A stretch of 56,102 nucleotides of DNA from Planctomycetota bacterium (GTDB lineage: Bacteria; Planctomycetota; Phycisphaerae; Tepidisphaerales; Tepidisphaeraceae). The stretch is from contig JAPLNB010000149.1 in NCBI GenBank assembly GCA_026693085.1, positions 1-56,102 of the forward strand, given 5' to 3'. The translations under genes were made by a program, and so were the position numbers. Positions 30,001 through 37,624 of this stretch are shown piece after piece. The notes below the pieces were generated by a model that made no database searches, was not told the DNA's origin, and saw only the letters and a list, made by a program, of their open reading frames with translations. Each line of letters opens with the position of its first letter. Within the stretch, counting starts at the first letter, position 1.

Positions 30001-32249
30001 AGAACCCAGGCATTGCGATCGACGACGAACTTCTTCATGTCGGCGATGTTGGAGGCGGGGATCCAGCCGCTGAGCATCTGGTCGAGCAGGGGATTGATCT
30101 GCCCCGGTGAAAACGTGGTGTCGATCTGCTGCTTGATGATCTCGAAATAGCGGGGCGCGAAATCCTTCCACTTGAGGAGCTTGTCTACCGCGGCGACTCT
30201 CCAGGTGGCGAACAGGGGCATGTCGATCTTGCCGGCCGTGTCGCCTTGCCCGAGCACCGTGTCCATGTCGTGGACGAGGAGTTGGAATCGCTTGTCGAGT
30301 TCGCCGCTGTACATGGAGTAGTCGTCGCCGACGATGGAGGGGTTGGTGTTATCGTCGGTGCCGCCGAGGCTGTTCTCGCGGTTCCCGATGAGGAAATTGA
30401 CGGCAAAGTAGGTGAGCCACTCATCGACGTTGACGACCTTGGAGACCTGCTGGGTGTATTGAGCGTCGGGCGTCTTGTTCAGGGCGTAGAGGAGATTGAC
30501 CAGGTCCGACCAGTCATCGGCGGAGGTGTTGGTCTGCTTGGTGTAGCCGGCCTTCGTATACCAGTCTGATGACGCTCCCGGGGTGCCATCGGGTACCCAT
30601 CGGAAGTCGGCCGGGCCGTACGTGCCGTACATAGTGCCCTTGTAGATATTGCCGTTGGAGTCCTGGGGGAGGTGGTTGTCGGCCCAATCGCCGTTGTAGG
30701 GCTCGAAGAAGAAGTAGGAGCCGTATTGGCGGCCGGTGGAACTGGCGAGGTTCATCCCGTTGACGCGGACCTGTACGGGTTTGCCGTAGGGGGCGGGGAG
30801 TCCGGCCATGGAGAAGACGGCGTTGCCGGCGACTTGGGGCCAGGTGTACTGGGTGTTGAGGGAGATGCTGGAAAGGCCATGCCAGGTGTGGTCCCGTGGG
30901 AACTCGACCTGAAAATTGTGGGGAGTTCGTCCGCGGCTGCCTTCGCCGCGGTTGCGGACGCCGACGAGGTAGCGTTGTTCGGTCCCGGCTCCGTCGATGG
31001 AGAGGAAGGTGGCGTTCATCTCGGCGTTGGAATAATCGGCGGGGTGGCCTTGGCCCATCTGGGCATACCACGCGTCCCATTCGGCCTTGGTCACGACGAT
31101 GTGGTAGATGGGCTGGTCGTCGGCGTACGTGGTGGCATCGACCTGGTAGAGGGCATTGGCACCGTGCTCGGCGCCGGCGTCGTTGGTGGACGCGGGCCAG
31201 AAGCGGGTTTTGCCACCGGCATCGGTGGCCCGGACGTAAAACTCGACGGTGGTCTTGTCTGCCTGGGCGGGCAAGACAGCGCCGTAGAGGCCGTCGCCCG
31301 CGAGGCCGTCGCCGTGCTGGCCGTCGTCGTACATGGCAGCGGCGGAGAAGACCGCGCCCCCGTCGATGCGGTGGTAGAGCGTGACGGTGGCATTGGTCCC
31401 CAGTTCATCGGCGATGCGGGCGGTGAGGGTGACCGGATCAGCGGGCTTGGGGATCAGCGGGTAGTGCTTCACCTCGAAAATGACCGGGGCGATGTCAGTG
31501 GCGGCGACGGAGTTGGCGACGCCGGGGGTGCCCTGATCGGGGGTGCTGGCGGCCCAATTCTGCCCATACTCGTTCGAGAGACCGGGGTTGATCAGTTCAA
31601 GGGACTTCCGGCCGGCGTCGGCGCCCGTGACCCAGCCCCAGCCCTTGATGCCGGAGGGATATTCGGGGTCGGTGATTCGCCGTCGTTTGGCCCAATCGCC
31701 TTCGCTGGAGTACGAAACGAAATCGACGCGTTGGCCGACGTCGTTTTCAAGTTCGATGTCTTCGCCATTGTTGCTGAGGGTGCCGGTCCAGGAGTGGGCG
31801 ACGCTCTGCGCATCGGTCCAGGCGCTGATCACGTTGCTCACGGAGGGGTGTTTGGCCTTGAAGGCCGTCAGGTCGGCCGCGACAACGAGGTACTGGCCCA
31901 CGCCGATCGTGACGTCGGGGAACGTGTAGTCCACGCCCTGGTTGAAGTGCCAGTTCTTGAGGTTGGCGGCGGACGAGCCGGTGTTGGCCAGCTCAATGTA
32001 CTCTTCCTTGACGTTCTCGGCAATGTAGCCGGCGTCCCCGGGGCCGCCGTAGCCGGGGTGGTACATGATCTCGTTGATAACGACATTGGCAGCCAGCAAT
32101 TGGCGGGGTTCGAGGGCCTCGGTAAAGCGATGCGCAACAGCGCACCCAAGGCGAGTGGACGGCCAGATGACGCGGAGCAGATGCGAAAGTGCTTGCCGAT
32201 GCGTACGACCAGTGCGAGACGCTGCAACCTTCCCAAGCCGCTTGCTCAT
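24075..32249 (-). CDS. Giant secreted lamin-tail / CotH / dockerin-like protein
   Basis: The product is 2724 residues from the ATG at 32249, which has GGGAG 6 bp upstream. The basic N-terminus carries LEPRQLLAA (about 46-54), an element typical of exported planctomycetal proteins. Lamin-tail (LTD) domains recur, each opening with an INEIMYHP- or ISELMYRP-like strand, at about 55-240, 1360-1460, 1513-1620, 1876-1990, 2033-2150 and 2175-2290. A CotH kinase-like domain spans about 376-745 (IYHIVVTKAEWDAWY; LLVHDMDTVLGQGD). A right-handed beta-helix follows at about 870-1230, and a jelly-roll-like region (YLNGQEIDRIYMDAG) at about 1670-1850. The end holds two dockerin-like calcium loops, GDANLDGFVNADDY and GDFNYDDLINADDY. 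It is probably a surface or secreted adhesin or scaffold; CotH domains phosphorylate proteins in spores, but activity here is unproven. The last seven residues come from a heptamer array. Confidence 0.9.
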   Translation of the reverse strand: MSKRLGKVAASRTGRTHRQALSHLLRVIWPSTRLGCAVAHRFTEALEPRQLLAANVVINEIMYHPGYGGPGDAGYIAENVKEEYIELANTGSSAANLKNWHFNQGVDYTFPDVTIGVGQYLVVAADLTAFKAKHPSVSNVISAWTDAQSVAHSWTGTLSNNGEDIELENDVGQRVDFVSYSSEGDWAKRRRITDPEYPSGIKGWGWVTGADAGRKSLELINPGLSNEYGQNWAASTPDQGTPGVANSVAATDIAPVIFEVKHYPLIPKPADPVTLTARIADELGTNATVTLYHRIDGGAVFSAAAMYDDGQHGDGLAGDGLYGAVLPAQADKTTVEFYVRATDAGGKTRFWPASTNDAGAEHGANALYQVDATTYADDQPIYHIVVTKAEWDAWYAQMGQGHPADYSNAEMNATFLSIDGAGTEQRYLVGVRNRGEGSRGRTPHNFQVEFPRDHTWHGLSSISLNTQYTWPQVAGNAVFSMAGLPAPYGKPVQVRVNGMNLASSTGRQYGSYFFFEPYNGDWADNHLPQDSNGNIYKGTMYGTYGPADFRWVPDGTPGASSDWYTKAGYTKQTNTSADDWSDLVNLLYALNKTPDAQYTQQVSKVVNVDEWLTYFAVNFLIGNRENSLGGTDDNTNPSIVGDDYSMYSGELDKRFQLLVHDMDTVLGQGDTAGKIDMPLFATWRVAAVDKLLKWKDFAPRYFEIIKQQIDTTFSPGQINPLLDQMLSGWIPASNIADMKKFVVDRNAWVLSQIPLAISATNPPTTSTTSTVSLTGLANAITTRSVRVNGVLATWSAWEAKWTAPSVSLHGGVNHIVIQSFDAAGNETDHTYADVRYDKGPATTVVGGTLAADTTWTVANSPYQLTSSLTIPSGRTLTIQPGASVYLGNATTAVNITVDSGGRIIADGTNAQRIVLSGIPGASYSWGGISIKGAAGSPETRISYTHIVNNGTTAIDSIDGTVFLDHLTFGTTSKQYVVVDRSSFLIQDCEFPATTGSFEPIHGVGSVKAGGRGIFLRNYFGPITGYNDTIDYTGGQRSGPIVQFIDNVFAGSGDDNLDVDSTDAWVQGNIFLHVHKNGPPDTSSAVSGGDDNGNTSEVTIIGNIIYDVDQVANAKQDNFYTLINNTIVRQTHQGGLDSDGALIVMQDNGMTEGRGMYLDGNIVYDIEKYVRDPGAAVITLSNNILPLAWTGPGTGNTIADPVFKHLPQLSETYFTNWTQAQVMRDWLSLAPGSPAIGTGPNGADKGSVVPMGASISGEPLGTTSQTSATLTVGVNRTGYSIPTAGWPNGSGYTHYKYSLDGGPWSAERPINTPISLTNLANGPHTVDVIGKNDAGLYQDSTILGSDALITHSRTWTVDSTAIAPHIRINEVLALNTSLDHNGSLPDMIELYNDGAADFDLSGYSISDNADLPGKFVFPDGTTLGKGQYLILYADALTADGEIHLGFSIKDEGDSITLFSPPAVDLTRTVVDSVKYGRQIADLSIGRVADGSWALTKPTFGDANVAQALGDSRSVKINEWLADEKVLFPDDFIELNNPASLPVAVGGFFLTDIPGDLPRLQQFDPLGASRYQIRALTFIAAQGNTVFHADSNVSAGADHVDFKLNEQFGMIGLFDSNADFIDHVIYGNQTTDVSQGRTPDGASSLAYYPIPIPGVQNPGITTTGNTKTTDIFDIASGTQKWYFWDKGSTPANSGALTWKDSTYPATGWGNGAALLWHRDRTYPETKRTSLVGIGTDHPYQTYYFRTTFTYNGDATKATGLEMRTILDDGAVLYLNGQEIDRIYMDAGTVTYSTLSNYTVGTAGYMTVSVDLTKLPAGTLKNGANVFAVEVHQCSNQSGSSNYSSDIVWGTTLSVTETTGSAIITNPIPENITNLMKQLRITELMYNPVGSSDYEYIELKNTGATTLDVSGVRLAGGIDFVFPTMSLGAGQYVLVVANKAAFESRYGTSLNVAGEYSGVLSNSGNHVILQLPKPYDAGMLRFDYNPTWYPATNGSGRSLVILNPAAAQETWSDKVAWRASAQPGGSPAADDPATIPGSVVISEVLANPANLAAQWVEIHNTTTQSINIAGWYLSDDAANLTQFRIDAIAPATDRLLMADEYLAFSLPFSFDRNAGAIYLSSANPDGSLGSYRENFVYAAADPGVSFGRYVKSDGSVDFVPTSSPAPNTSNAYPLVGPVVISELMYRPVAGDEYIELNNITTSPITLYDPANPSSSWFFADGIVYSFSEAKTKIVIPAYGFLLVVPTLPVDFRAKYGIPGSITIVGPYAGKLDNAGEKVSLARPGASATTITVDSVFYDNNHPWPTAADGTGPSLSRIDSTKYANDLVNWAAASATPGVPNFDTAAPLAIIDAGPDRRESPVDSITIAFTKAVLNFDLSDLNLVREGQVVSLTETSFTTTDNISWTLGNLTALTAAHGHYTLKLTAASSGITDLAGHPLTVDAVDTFTNTAISVTGSAPTDTFHLKVNGSDVEIYKDTTLIDTVPLADLSAINLAFGSFFCDSDLTGLKITVLGASPTTLAFTTSQHLASLNVANGARAGLALDGGIVLRTHTLVLGDAAILDLINNDLIVESANRAELAALIQSARNGGDWTGPGITSTSARFDLYGITGLAIGPADAGQTLIKYTYNGDANLDGFVNADDYFHIDSGYITQAKGYSNGDFNYDDLINADDYFLIDSAYVAQGAPLAESTPTPPAFLQPSPFLSAKSRSFDTLFEDQLDPWQLTTDK

Positions 32250-32653
32250 TGAATCTCCCTCACGCGAGGCGTAAAACTGTGCGTTGACAGTCGCTACATC
32301 GACGCCATCAACGCACTGGGTCGAACCGCACCGGCCGCTCCGAGGACACTTGCGTCACTTGAGCTTGTGAGGTGCAAAATCTGTGCACATCGCGGACTGC
32401 GATCATTCAACAGAGTTACAGCTTGGCGGGACGACCAGAACTCAAAGCGAATCCTTGTTGCTCATACGCCTCGTTGTTGCCCTCGAGTCCAAAACCACAG
32501 AGCCTGGCCTGCGGTACGGTCCACAAGTAGCTTAACGCGGGCTTGCGTACCTGCAAGAAGAATCTGGCGAATTCGTATGGACGCGGATGAGATCGAGAAT
32601 CAATTCGATACTTGTGGCCCGATAAAGACGTTCCAGGCACAGTCGGCGGGAAT
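32250..32653. other. Gene-free leader of the giant gene
   Basis: This 404-bp spacer has more balanced composition than its neighbours. A 74-residue minus frame (32416-32640) has no recognisable features and no ribosome binding site. The promoter of the giant gene should lie here; I see no convincing -35/-10 pair and no heptamer array. Confidence 0.4.
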
Positions 32654-33403
32654 CTAGCTGGTTCGGCAGACTGGGCAGGATGGGTTGGCCGAGATGTTGA
32701 TCGTGCGGAAGGTCATATCGCGTAGATTGGCGAGCAGAAGGCGGTTGGTGAGCGGCGTGCCGAGCGACGTCAGGACCTTGATGGCCTCCATGGCGGCGAG
32801 CGCGCCGATCGTGCCCGAAACCGCGCCAAACACGGGGAATTGACGCTTCCAGGCGGGAGGCTCGAATGGGTAAAGGCATGCCAAGCATGGAGTTAGCCCG
32901 GGGATAATGGTGGTGAGCTGCGCTTCGAGGTCGAACATGGCGCATTCGACCAGAGGCTTCTTTTGCCGGACGGCCTCGCGGTTCATCAGGAATCGCTCGG
33001 CAAAGACCGGGGCACAGTCCGCGACCAGATCGACCTGACCGATGAGCGATTGCGCGTTGGATTCGGTGATATTCTCGGGGATGGCGTCGATCTGAACGCG
33101 GGGGTTGAGGGCCAGCAGACGCCGACGAGCCGATTCGACCCGGGGTTTGCCGAGCCAATCGTGGGTCATGAGGATCTGCCGATTGAGGTCGGAGGGTTTG
33201 AGGTTGCCGGCGTGCGCGAGGACGAGCCGCCCGATGCCCGCGGCGGCAAGGTAGAGGGCGACGGCGCCGCCAACGCCGCCGCAACGCGAGATAAGAACCG
33301 ACGAGGACTTGAGTTTACGCTGACCCGGTTCACCAAAATCGCCGACCCACGTTTGCCATTCGTAAATAGCTTCTTCTTCAGGGGTTGTCGGAATGAATGA
33401 CAT
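32654..33403 (-). CDS. ThiF/MoeB/HesA-family E1-like adenylyltransferase
   Basis: The product is 249 residues from the ATG at 33403; a GTG at 33421 would add six. It shows the E1-like Rossmann fold, with SRCGGVGGAVALYLAAAGIG as the nucleotide loop, then SDLNRQILM with the catalytic Arg. Two zinc-binding CxxC pairs are present, CLAC near the middle and CPVC at the end. Such enzymes adenylate the C-terminal glycine of ubiquitin-like sulfur carriers (ThiS, MoaD) or act in natural-product or tRNA chemistry. The acidic residues that usually precede NLNRQ are replaced (AHAGNLKPSDLNRQ), which marks a divergent branch. No sulfur-carrier gene is adjacent. The glycogen synthase gene lies 48 bp upstream on the same strand, and the two may be co-transcribed. 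Confidence 0.85.
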   Translation of the reverse strand: MSFIPTTPEEEAIYEWQTWVGDFGEPGQRKLKSSSVLISRCGGVGGAVALYLAAAGIGRLVLAHAGNLKPSDLNRQILMTHDWLGKPRVESARRRLLALNPRVQIDAIPENITESNAQSLIGQVDLVADCAPVFAERFLMNREAVRQKKPLVECAMFDLEAQLTTIIPGLTPCLACLYPFEPPAWKRQFPVFGAVSGTIGALAAMEAIKVLTSLGTPLTNRLLLANLRDMTFRTINISANPSCPVCRTS

Positions 33404-33451
33404 CGCAGACACCGAAGTCACCAGGATCGGCTTGCCATACTGTGCCTTACG

Positions 33452-35314
33452 TCAGACCATGCGAACTTCGATGGTGCCGGGGCGATTGGCACTGGTGCGG
33501 TCGAGCGCCAACTCGTGGGCGTCGTTGTAGTGGTGGATCAGCGCATGCCAGTCGAAATTCTGGCTGAGGCCTTCGACCCGGTTGCGCAACTCGATACGCT
33601 GGCGTCGGTTGAGTTGGGAAAAGTCGTACAGGTAATCGACCAGACTATTGATGCTCTCGTCGAAACTGCACGTGCTGCGGTTGAGGACGAGCAGGCCGTG
33701 CTGAGCGCTGTCGGGGATTTGTTTGCGGACGTAGGCGCCGAAGCCGCTCAGATCGCTGGTCACGGCGGGCAGGCCCAGGGCCACGCATTCCATCGGGGTA
33801 TAACCCCAGGGCTCGTAGTAGCTCGGGAAGATCCCCATGTGACAGCCGCGGACGAACTGCTCGTAATCCAGACTGATCAGCGGGCTTGTCGCGGTGATAA
33901 ACTCGGGATGGAAGACCACTTTGACCGGGTCGTCGCTGGCGTTGAGAAGGCCACGGTGCCGCAGGTGCTGGAGAACGGGGTCGTTGGCGTCATCGACCAG
34001 GTCGTGGGTGACGATGACCGGCTGGCGGCTCGAACGCCAGGCGTGAATCTCACGTTTGAGGCGGACCACCGCCGATTCGGTGAGCAGTTCATGGTAAGTG
34101 GGGAGCCGGCCAGTGGCTGCGGCGGAGAAGAGCGTGCGGCCCATGTCGTGTTCGATGTTCGCGCAGGTCTTTTTCAGGTCTTCGAACATGGAATGGCTGT
34201 GCAGCGCGCCGACGTTGATGCTGCGGGTGGCGGCCCGGGTGACGATGAAGGCGATGATCGTGGGCTTGTTGGACGCGGATTTGAGGCGCCAGTTGAGGCG
34301 GGCGAGCGCTTCGATGAAAAAGTCCATCCCTTTGTTGCGGTATTCGTATCGCCCGGACGTGAAGAGGTAGATGGTGTTGTCGAGGTCGAACGTGTAGCTG
34401 GGGAAAAAGTGGCCCATCACGAATTCGTGGATGCGCTCTTTGAACCCCCGGTGGAGGTTCTGAAATTCGTGCAAGGCGGTGAAACGCTGTATGTTCAGGC
34501 CATTCGGGAGGATGGCGTCGGGGAGCCGCCCAAGGAGCTTCGAGGTTTCGACAGCCGTGACCTCGGAGACCGTGGTGAACACCGTGGCCGCGTGGGCGGC
34601 CGCACGCTCGATCGCGAACCGCGGGTAGATGTTGTACTGGCTGGCGGCGGCGTCGGGGTCAACCTGCGAGAGATGTTCGTAGAAATCCGGGTCGTCCGAG
34701 GCAAGGTATCGGCCGAGAAGCGTGGCGTGCGTGGTGAAAATGGTGGAGATGCGTAAGCGGAGGTGTGCAATGCGGGGGACGGCCACGCCGCCCATCCATT
34801 CGTGAAAATGGGCTAAGATGCGTTGGCCAGGGAGGATGGCCGTGAGGTGTTTGAAGAATTCGGTGACGGCGAAGCCAAAGGCGATGATCTCATTGACTTC
34901 GCCGTCGGACGCCACCGTGGAAATGCCGTGGTCTTTCCACATCAGGTATTTGTCGACGTCCAGGCAGGAGTAGCGGGCGCGGTAGTCGAGCAGGATGACG
35001 CGGGGGCGGCCGGGGATCAACCAATCGCCGTAGTGGCATGGCATCCCTTCATCTCGAAGCCGGTCAAGCACTTCGGAGATAGGCCCTTCGGGTGGGCGTT
35101 CTTCGAATTCGATGGCGGCGGTCGAGGGGTTATACGGGCCGATGAGGCAGTAGCGGTCGCCCCAGTGTTCTTGGGTGACCGCGGCTTTGGTGCGGAGCAC
35201 GGTGTAGATGCCGCCGAGTTGCCAGCAGACCTCCCAGGCGATTTCGAAGAGCAGCGGCGGAGACTGCACAGACGCGGGGGGAGTGAGAGACGATGGGTTG
35301 TCTTGTTGAGCCAT
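33452..35314 (-). CDS. Eukaryotic-type (GT3) glycogen synthase
   Basis: This 620-residue protein matches GT3 glycogen synthases, the family of fungi and animals (GYS), not the shorter GT5 GlgA of most bacteria. Diagnostic segments are EIAWEVCWQLGGIYTVLRTK at the N-terminus with the UDP-glucose-binding lysine, FHEWMGG, TTHATLLGRYL and FTSGRYEYRNKG. The C-terminal YEPWGYTPMECVALGLP carries the E-x7-E pair of retaining glycosyltransferases. It extends alpha-1,4-glucan chains using UDP-glucose in the cytoplasm. The arginine cluster that binds glucose-6-phosphate in eukaryotic enzymes is not clearly present. No branching enzyme or phosphorylase is nearby, but the window also encodes a ParA fused to a glycogen-binding module and a phosphohexomutase. 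No ribosome binding site is visible. Confidence 0.93.
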   Translation of the reverse strand: MAQQDNPSSLTPPASVQSPPLLFEIAWEVCWQLGGIYTVLRTKAAVTQEHWGDRYCLIGPYNPSTAAIEFEERPPEGPISEVLDRLRDEGMPCHYGDWLIPGRPRVILLDYRARYSCLDVDKYLMWKDHGISTVASDGEVNEIIAFGFAVTEFFKHLTAILPGQRILAHFHEWMGGVAVPRIAHLRLRISTIFTTHATLLGRYLASDDPDFYEHLSQVDPDAAASQYNIYPRFAIERAAAHAATVFTTVSEVTAVETSKLLGRLPDAILPNGLNIQRFTALHEFQNLHRGFKERIHEFVMGHFFPSYTFDLDNTIYLFTSGRYEYRNKGMDFFIEALARLNWRLKSASNKPTIIAFIVTRAATRSINVGALHSHSMFEDLKKTCANIEHDMGRTLFSAAATGRLPTYHELLTESAVVRLKREIHAWRSSRQPVIVTHDLVDDANDPVLQHLRHRGLLNASDDPVKVVFHPEFITATSPLISLDYEQFVRGCHMGIFPSYYEPWGYTPMECVALGLPAVTSDLSGFGAYVRKQIPDSAQHGLLVLNRSTCSFDESINSLVDYLYDFSQLNRRQRIELRNRVEGLSQNFDWHALIHHYNDAHELALDRTSANRPGTIEVRMV

Positions 35315-35415
35315 GAGTGCTTGCAGCGAATACGCGCATTATGGCAAGCGAGGGGTGGGGATTGCAAATCACTGGGCAATTGCAGGCCCGAGGTGGCGGG
35401 GGATGTTGGCGTGGT

Positions 35416-35450
35416 TTGTTATTCGTTATTTGTTATTGGTTATTTGTGGG
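35416..35450. repeat. Heptamer array (TTGTTAT family), divergent spacer
   Basis: Four tandem 7-mers, TTGTTAT, TCGTTAT, TTGTTAT and TGGTTAT, then TTGTGGG, lie between the divergent glycogen synthase gene (start 35314) and the membrane protein gene (start 35501). It is the same family and orientation as the array at 15220-15247. Confidence 0.75.
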
Positions 35451-35500
35451 GAGGCGGGCGGGGTGGTGTTGGGGGTGGGGGGTTGGTAGAATGGTGGGGT

Positions 35501-36097
35501 ATGGCGGGAAGAAAGCAGCGGCGAGTGAGCATGTGGTGGGTGATCGCGTGGGCGGTACTGGGGGTGTTTGTCTTGGTGGTCTCTATTGCGGGGATTGTGG
35601 TGTATTACGCCTGGGAGACGAGTAAGAAGCCCCCGATGTCGCGGGTGATCGCGATCGGGCAAGTGGGGGTCAAGCTGCCGGAAGGGGCGGGGGATTTGGA
35701 GTTTCACCGGGAGGAGCTCTTCAACGAGTTTGTGTACATCCGCTTCTCGATTCCGGCGGAGCATTTGGAGGCGTTTTTTGCAGCCAACCCGGAGTTGCCA
35801 TCGGAGAATAGGGCAGAGAAACGGCCGGAATCGCTCGATCAGATACAAATGAACACAGATCTCGGGTGGTGGAATGCGCGCGAAATGCAGGATTCGCGGT
35901 CGGCGAGGAGCAGCCGAATGATCAAGCTGGGGGGTTCGGATTGGACGCGGCAGTGGTGCGTCGAGTGGGGCAAGAAGCAGGATCGGGTTTGGGTGTATCT
36001 GTTGCGGATTGAGCAGCCTGGGGATGTGAGGTTTGAGGAGGATCGGGAGGGGAAGAAGGAGGGAGGGGGCGAGGCGCAGGAGCAGCAACAGAAGTGA
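35501..36097 (+). CDS. Small membrane-anchored hypothetical protein
   Basis: The ATG at 35501 gives 198 residues; the frame is open much further upstream only because it runs antisense to the glycogen synthase gene. A basic start (MAGRKQRRVSM) is followed by one transmembrane helix (WWVIAWAVLGVFVLVVSIAG). The rest is a soluble domain of about 150 residues with FHREELFNEFVYIRFSIPAE and WTRQWCVEWGKKQDRVWVYL. It ends in a Glu/Gln/Lys-rich tail. The topology is probably N-in with the domain outside the membrane. I do not recognise a family. It converges with the Uma2 gene. Confidence 0.65.
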   Translation: MAGRKQRRVSMWWVIAWAVLGVFVLVVSIAGIVVYYAWETSKKPPMSRVIAIGQVGVKLPEGAGDLEFHREELFNEFVYIRFSIPAEHLEAFFAANPELPSENRAEKRPESLDQIQMNTDLGWWNAREMQDSRSARSSRMIKLGGSDWTRQWCVEWGKKQDRVWVYLLRIEQPGDVRFEEDREGKKEGGGEAQEQQQK

Positions 36098-36138
36098 AGG
36101 AGCAGTTGCAGGAGGTCAACGAGGAGAACTGGAATTGG

Positions 36139-36768
36139 CTATATGAGCTTCCACTCCTTCAGGATACTCATGAGCGTCGGCAGAGGCCGGTGGAAGAGCC
36201 AGTCTACTTTGAGCCAGAGGTTGGGGAGGGTGGGGCTTTTGTAGAGGTTGTCGGGGGTGGCCGCGGGCCGGTAGATGCCGTCGTCGCCACGGACATAGAA
36301 CTCGGCTTGTTCGCGGTCGGGGTCGAGGAGCCAGTATTCGCCGACGCCGGCTTGTTCGTATTCGTAGAACTTCTTGCCGCGGTCGCGGGCGCGGGAATCG
36401 GGGCTGATGATTTCGATGACCAGGTCCGCGGGGCCTTCGAGGTGGGTCTTCTTCAGGCGCGGGAGGTTGGCGTTGGAGATGAAGAAGACGTCGGGGGAGC
36501 GGCCGGGGAGGTCGGGGGCGGTCTTCATCTGGAAAGGCTCGTATCGGAGCTTTCCGAGGCGGTGGTACTCGACGAAATGCGTGAGGAGCGTCAGAAGGAA
36601 GCCGCTAAGCTCGTTGTGCTGATTGGATACCGGCGCCATCGCAATTACCTCCCCATCGACCCATTCGACGTGTGTGTTTTCGTGAGGCCAAGCCAAGAAC
36701 TGCTCGTAGGACATACGAGGCAAGGGTGACTCACTGCGAGGCGGCGATGATGCATCGACCTGGCTCAT
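36139..36768 (-). CDS. Uma2-family (DUF820) putative endonuclease
   Basis: The 209-residue protein has the PD-(D/E)XK-like Uma2 fold: YEQFLAWPHENTHVEWVDGE with the glutamate, then RSPDVFFIS, the ADLVIEIISPDSRARDRGKK core with E and D-x-K, and YWLLDPD. These proteins are extremely expanded in Planctomycetota, cyanobacteria and related phyla and are often near mobile DNA; their biological role is unsettled. The C-terminal 45 residues (LYKSPTLPNLWLKVDWLFH) are also typical. It is divergent from the DUF1080 gene. Confidence 0.9.
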   Translation of the reverse strand: MSQVDASSPPRSESPLPRMSYEQFLAWPHENTHVEWVDGEVIAMAPVSNQHNELSGFLLTLLTHFVEYHRLGKLRYEPFQMKTAPDLPGRSPDVFFISNANLPRLKKTHLEGPADLVIEIISPDSRARDRGKKFYEYEQAGVGEYWLLDPDREQAEFYVRGDDGIYRPAATPDNLYKSPTLPNLWLKVDWLFHRPLPTLMSILKEWKLI

Positions 36769-36777
36769 AGGACCACG

Positions 36778-37599
36778 GTGATATCATACCTTGCATCGGC
36801 GTGGGGGGCTATTGAATTACGGGATGTTGAGGCTGGCTGGGGGCAACGGCGGGCGGGGGCAGGTATACTAAGGGGGTGTGGAAATCTGATTCTCGATAGG
36901 CGGAACAGGATTAGAACCTATTGCGCGATCGTGGCTGGGGGGATGCTTCTTGCGACAGTTGGGCTGGCGGCGGAGAAGGCGGCGCCGACTACCCAGCCAC
37001 TGACCGGCGAGTGGCAGTCGTTGTTTGATGGCAAGACGCTGGGGAAATGGAAGGTGACGGAGTTTGGCGGCCAGGCCGAGGTGAAGATCAAGGATGCGAG
37101 CATTCTGCTGCCGATCGGAAATGATATGACGGGGGTGACCTATGGCGGGGAGATTCCGAAGATCAATTATGAGTTGGAGCTGGAGGCGGCGAGGGTGGAC
37201 GGGAATGATTTCTTCTGCGGCCTGACGTTTCCGGTGAATAAGAACTGCGCGTCGTTGATCTTGGGGGGGTGGGGCGGGACGCTGTGCGGGATATCGAGCA
37301 TCGACGGCCATGACGCGTCGGATAATTCGACGACCAGCATGAGGCCGTTCACGAAGGGGCAGTGGTATAAGGTGAGAGTGCGCGTGACCGAGGGGCGGAT
37401 ACAGGCGTGGCTGGATAAGGATCCGATTGTGAATGTGGATATCGCGGAGAAGCGGATGGATGTGCGGATGGAGGTGGAACTCTGCAAGCCATTGGGGATC
37501 GCGACGTGGCAGACGGCCGGACAGATGCGGAATATCAGGGTGCGGACCCTGTATGCCGATGAGATCGAGGAGGCGAAGAAGATGGCGGAGGAGAAGTAG
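36778..37599 (+). CDS. Secreted DUF1080 / 3-keto-disaccharide hydrolase-like protein
   Basis: The frame is open from an ATG at 36778, but a likely -10 box (TATACT, 36864-36869) and the signal peptide (RRNRIRTYCAIVAGGMLLAT, then VGLAAE) point to a later, non-ATG start. A CTG at 36886 with AGGGGG nine bases upstream would give a normal signal peptide; a GTG at 36931 would remove its basic part. The mature protein of about 210 residues is a LamG-like beta-sandwich of the DUF1080 type (WQSLFDGKTLGKWKVTEFGG; GNDFFCGLTFPV; GQWYKVRVRVTEGRIQAWLD). Relatives are annotated as 3-keto-disaccharide hydrolases and are very common in Planctomycetota. The function here is probably binding or cleavage of a carbohydrate outside the cytoplasm. 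Confidence 0.8.
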   Translation: MISYLASAWGAIELRDVEAGWGQRRAGAGILRGCGNLILDRRNRIRTYCAIVAGGMLLATVGLAAEKAAPTTQPLTGEWQSLFDGKTLGKWKVTEFGGQAEVKIKDASILLPIGNDMTGVTYGGEIPKINYELELEAARVDGNDFFCGLTFPVNKNCASLILGGWGGTLCGISSIDGHDASDNSTTSMRPFTKGQWYKVRVRVTEGRIQAWLDKDPIVNVDIAEKRMDVRMEVELCKPLGIATWQTAGQMRNIRVRTLYADEIEEAKKMAEEK

Positions 37600-37624
37600 G
37601 GATCACCGGTCAGGGATCAGGAAG
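37597..37624. repeat. Heptamer array (TCAGGGA family) spanning two stop codons
   Basis: Four 7-mers, GTAGGGA, TCACCGG, TCAGGGA and TCAGGAA, occupy the junction of two convergent genes. The TAG stop of the DUF1080 gene starts the array, and the minus-strand gene ends inside it, so its last residues LIPDR and the TGA stop are array-encoded. Confidence 0.6.

Noticed and set aside
28200-30110. Plus-strand frame of 636 codons inside the giant gene
   Set aside because: Low-complexity Gly/Asp/Val protein that mirrors the minus-strand coding sequence; no ribosome binding site or family match.
30672-32252. Plus-strand frame of 526 codons
   Set aside because: Antisense shadow of the N-terminal third of the giant gene.
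32416-32640. 74-codon minus frame in the leader of the giant gene
   Set aside because: No homology that I recognise and no start signals.
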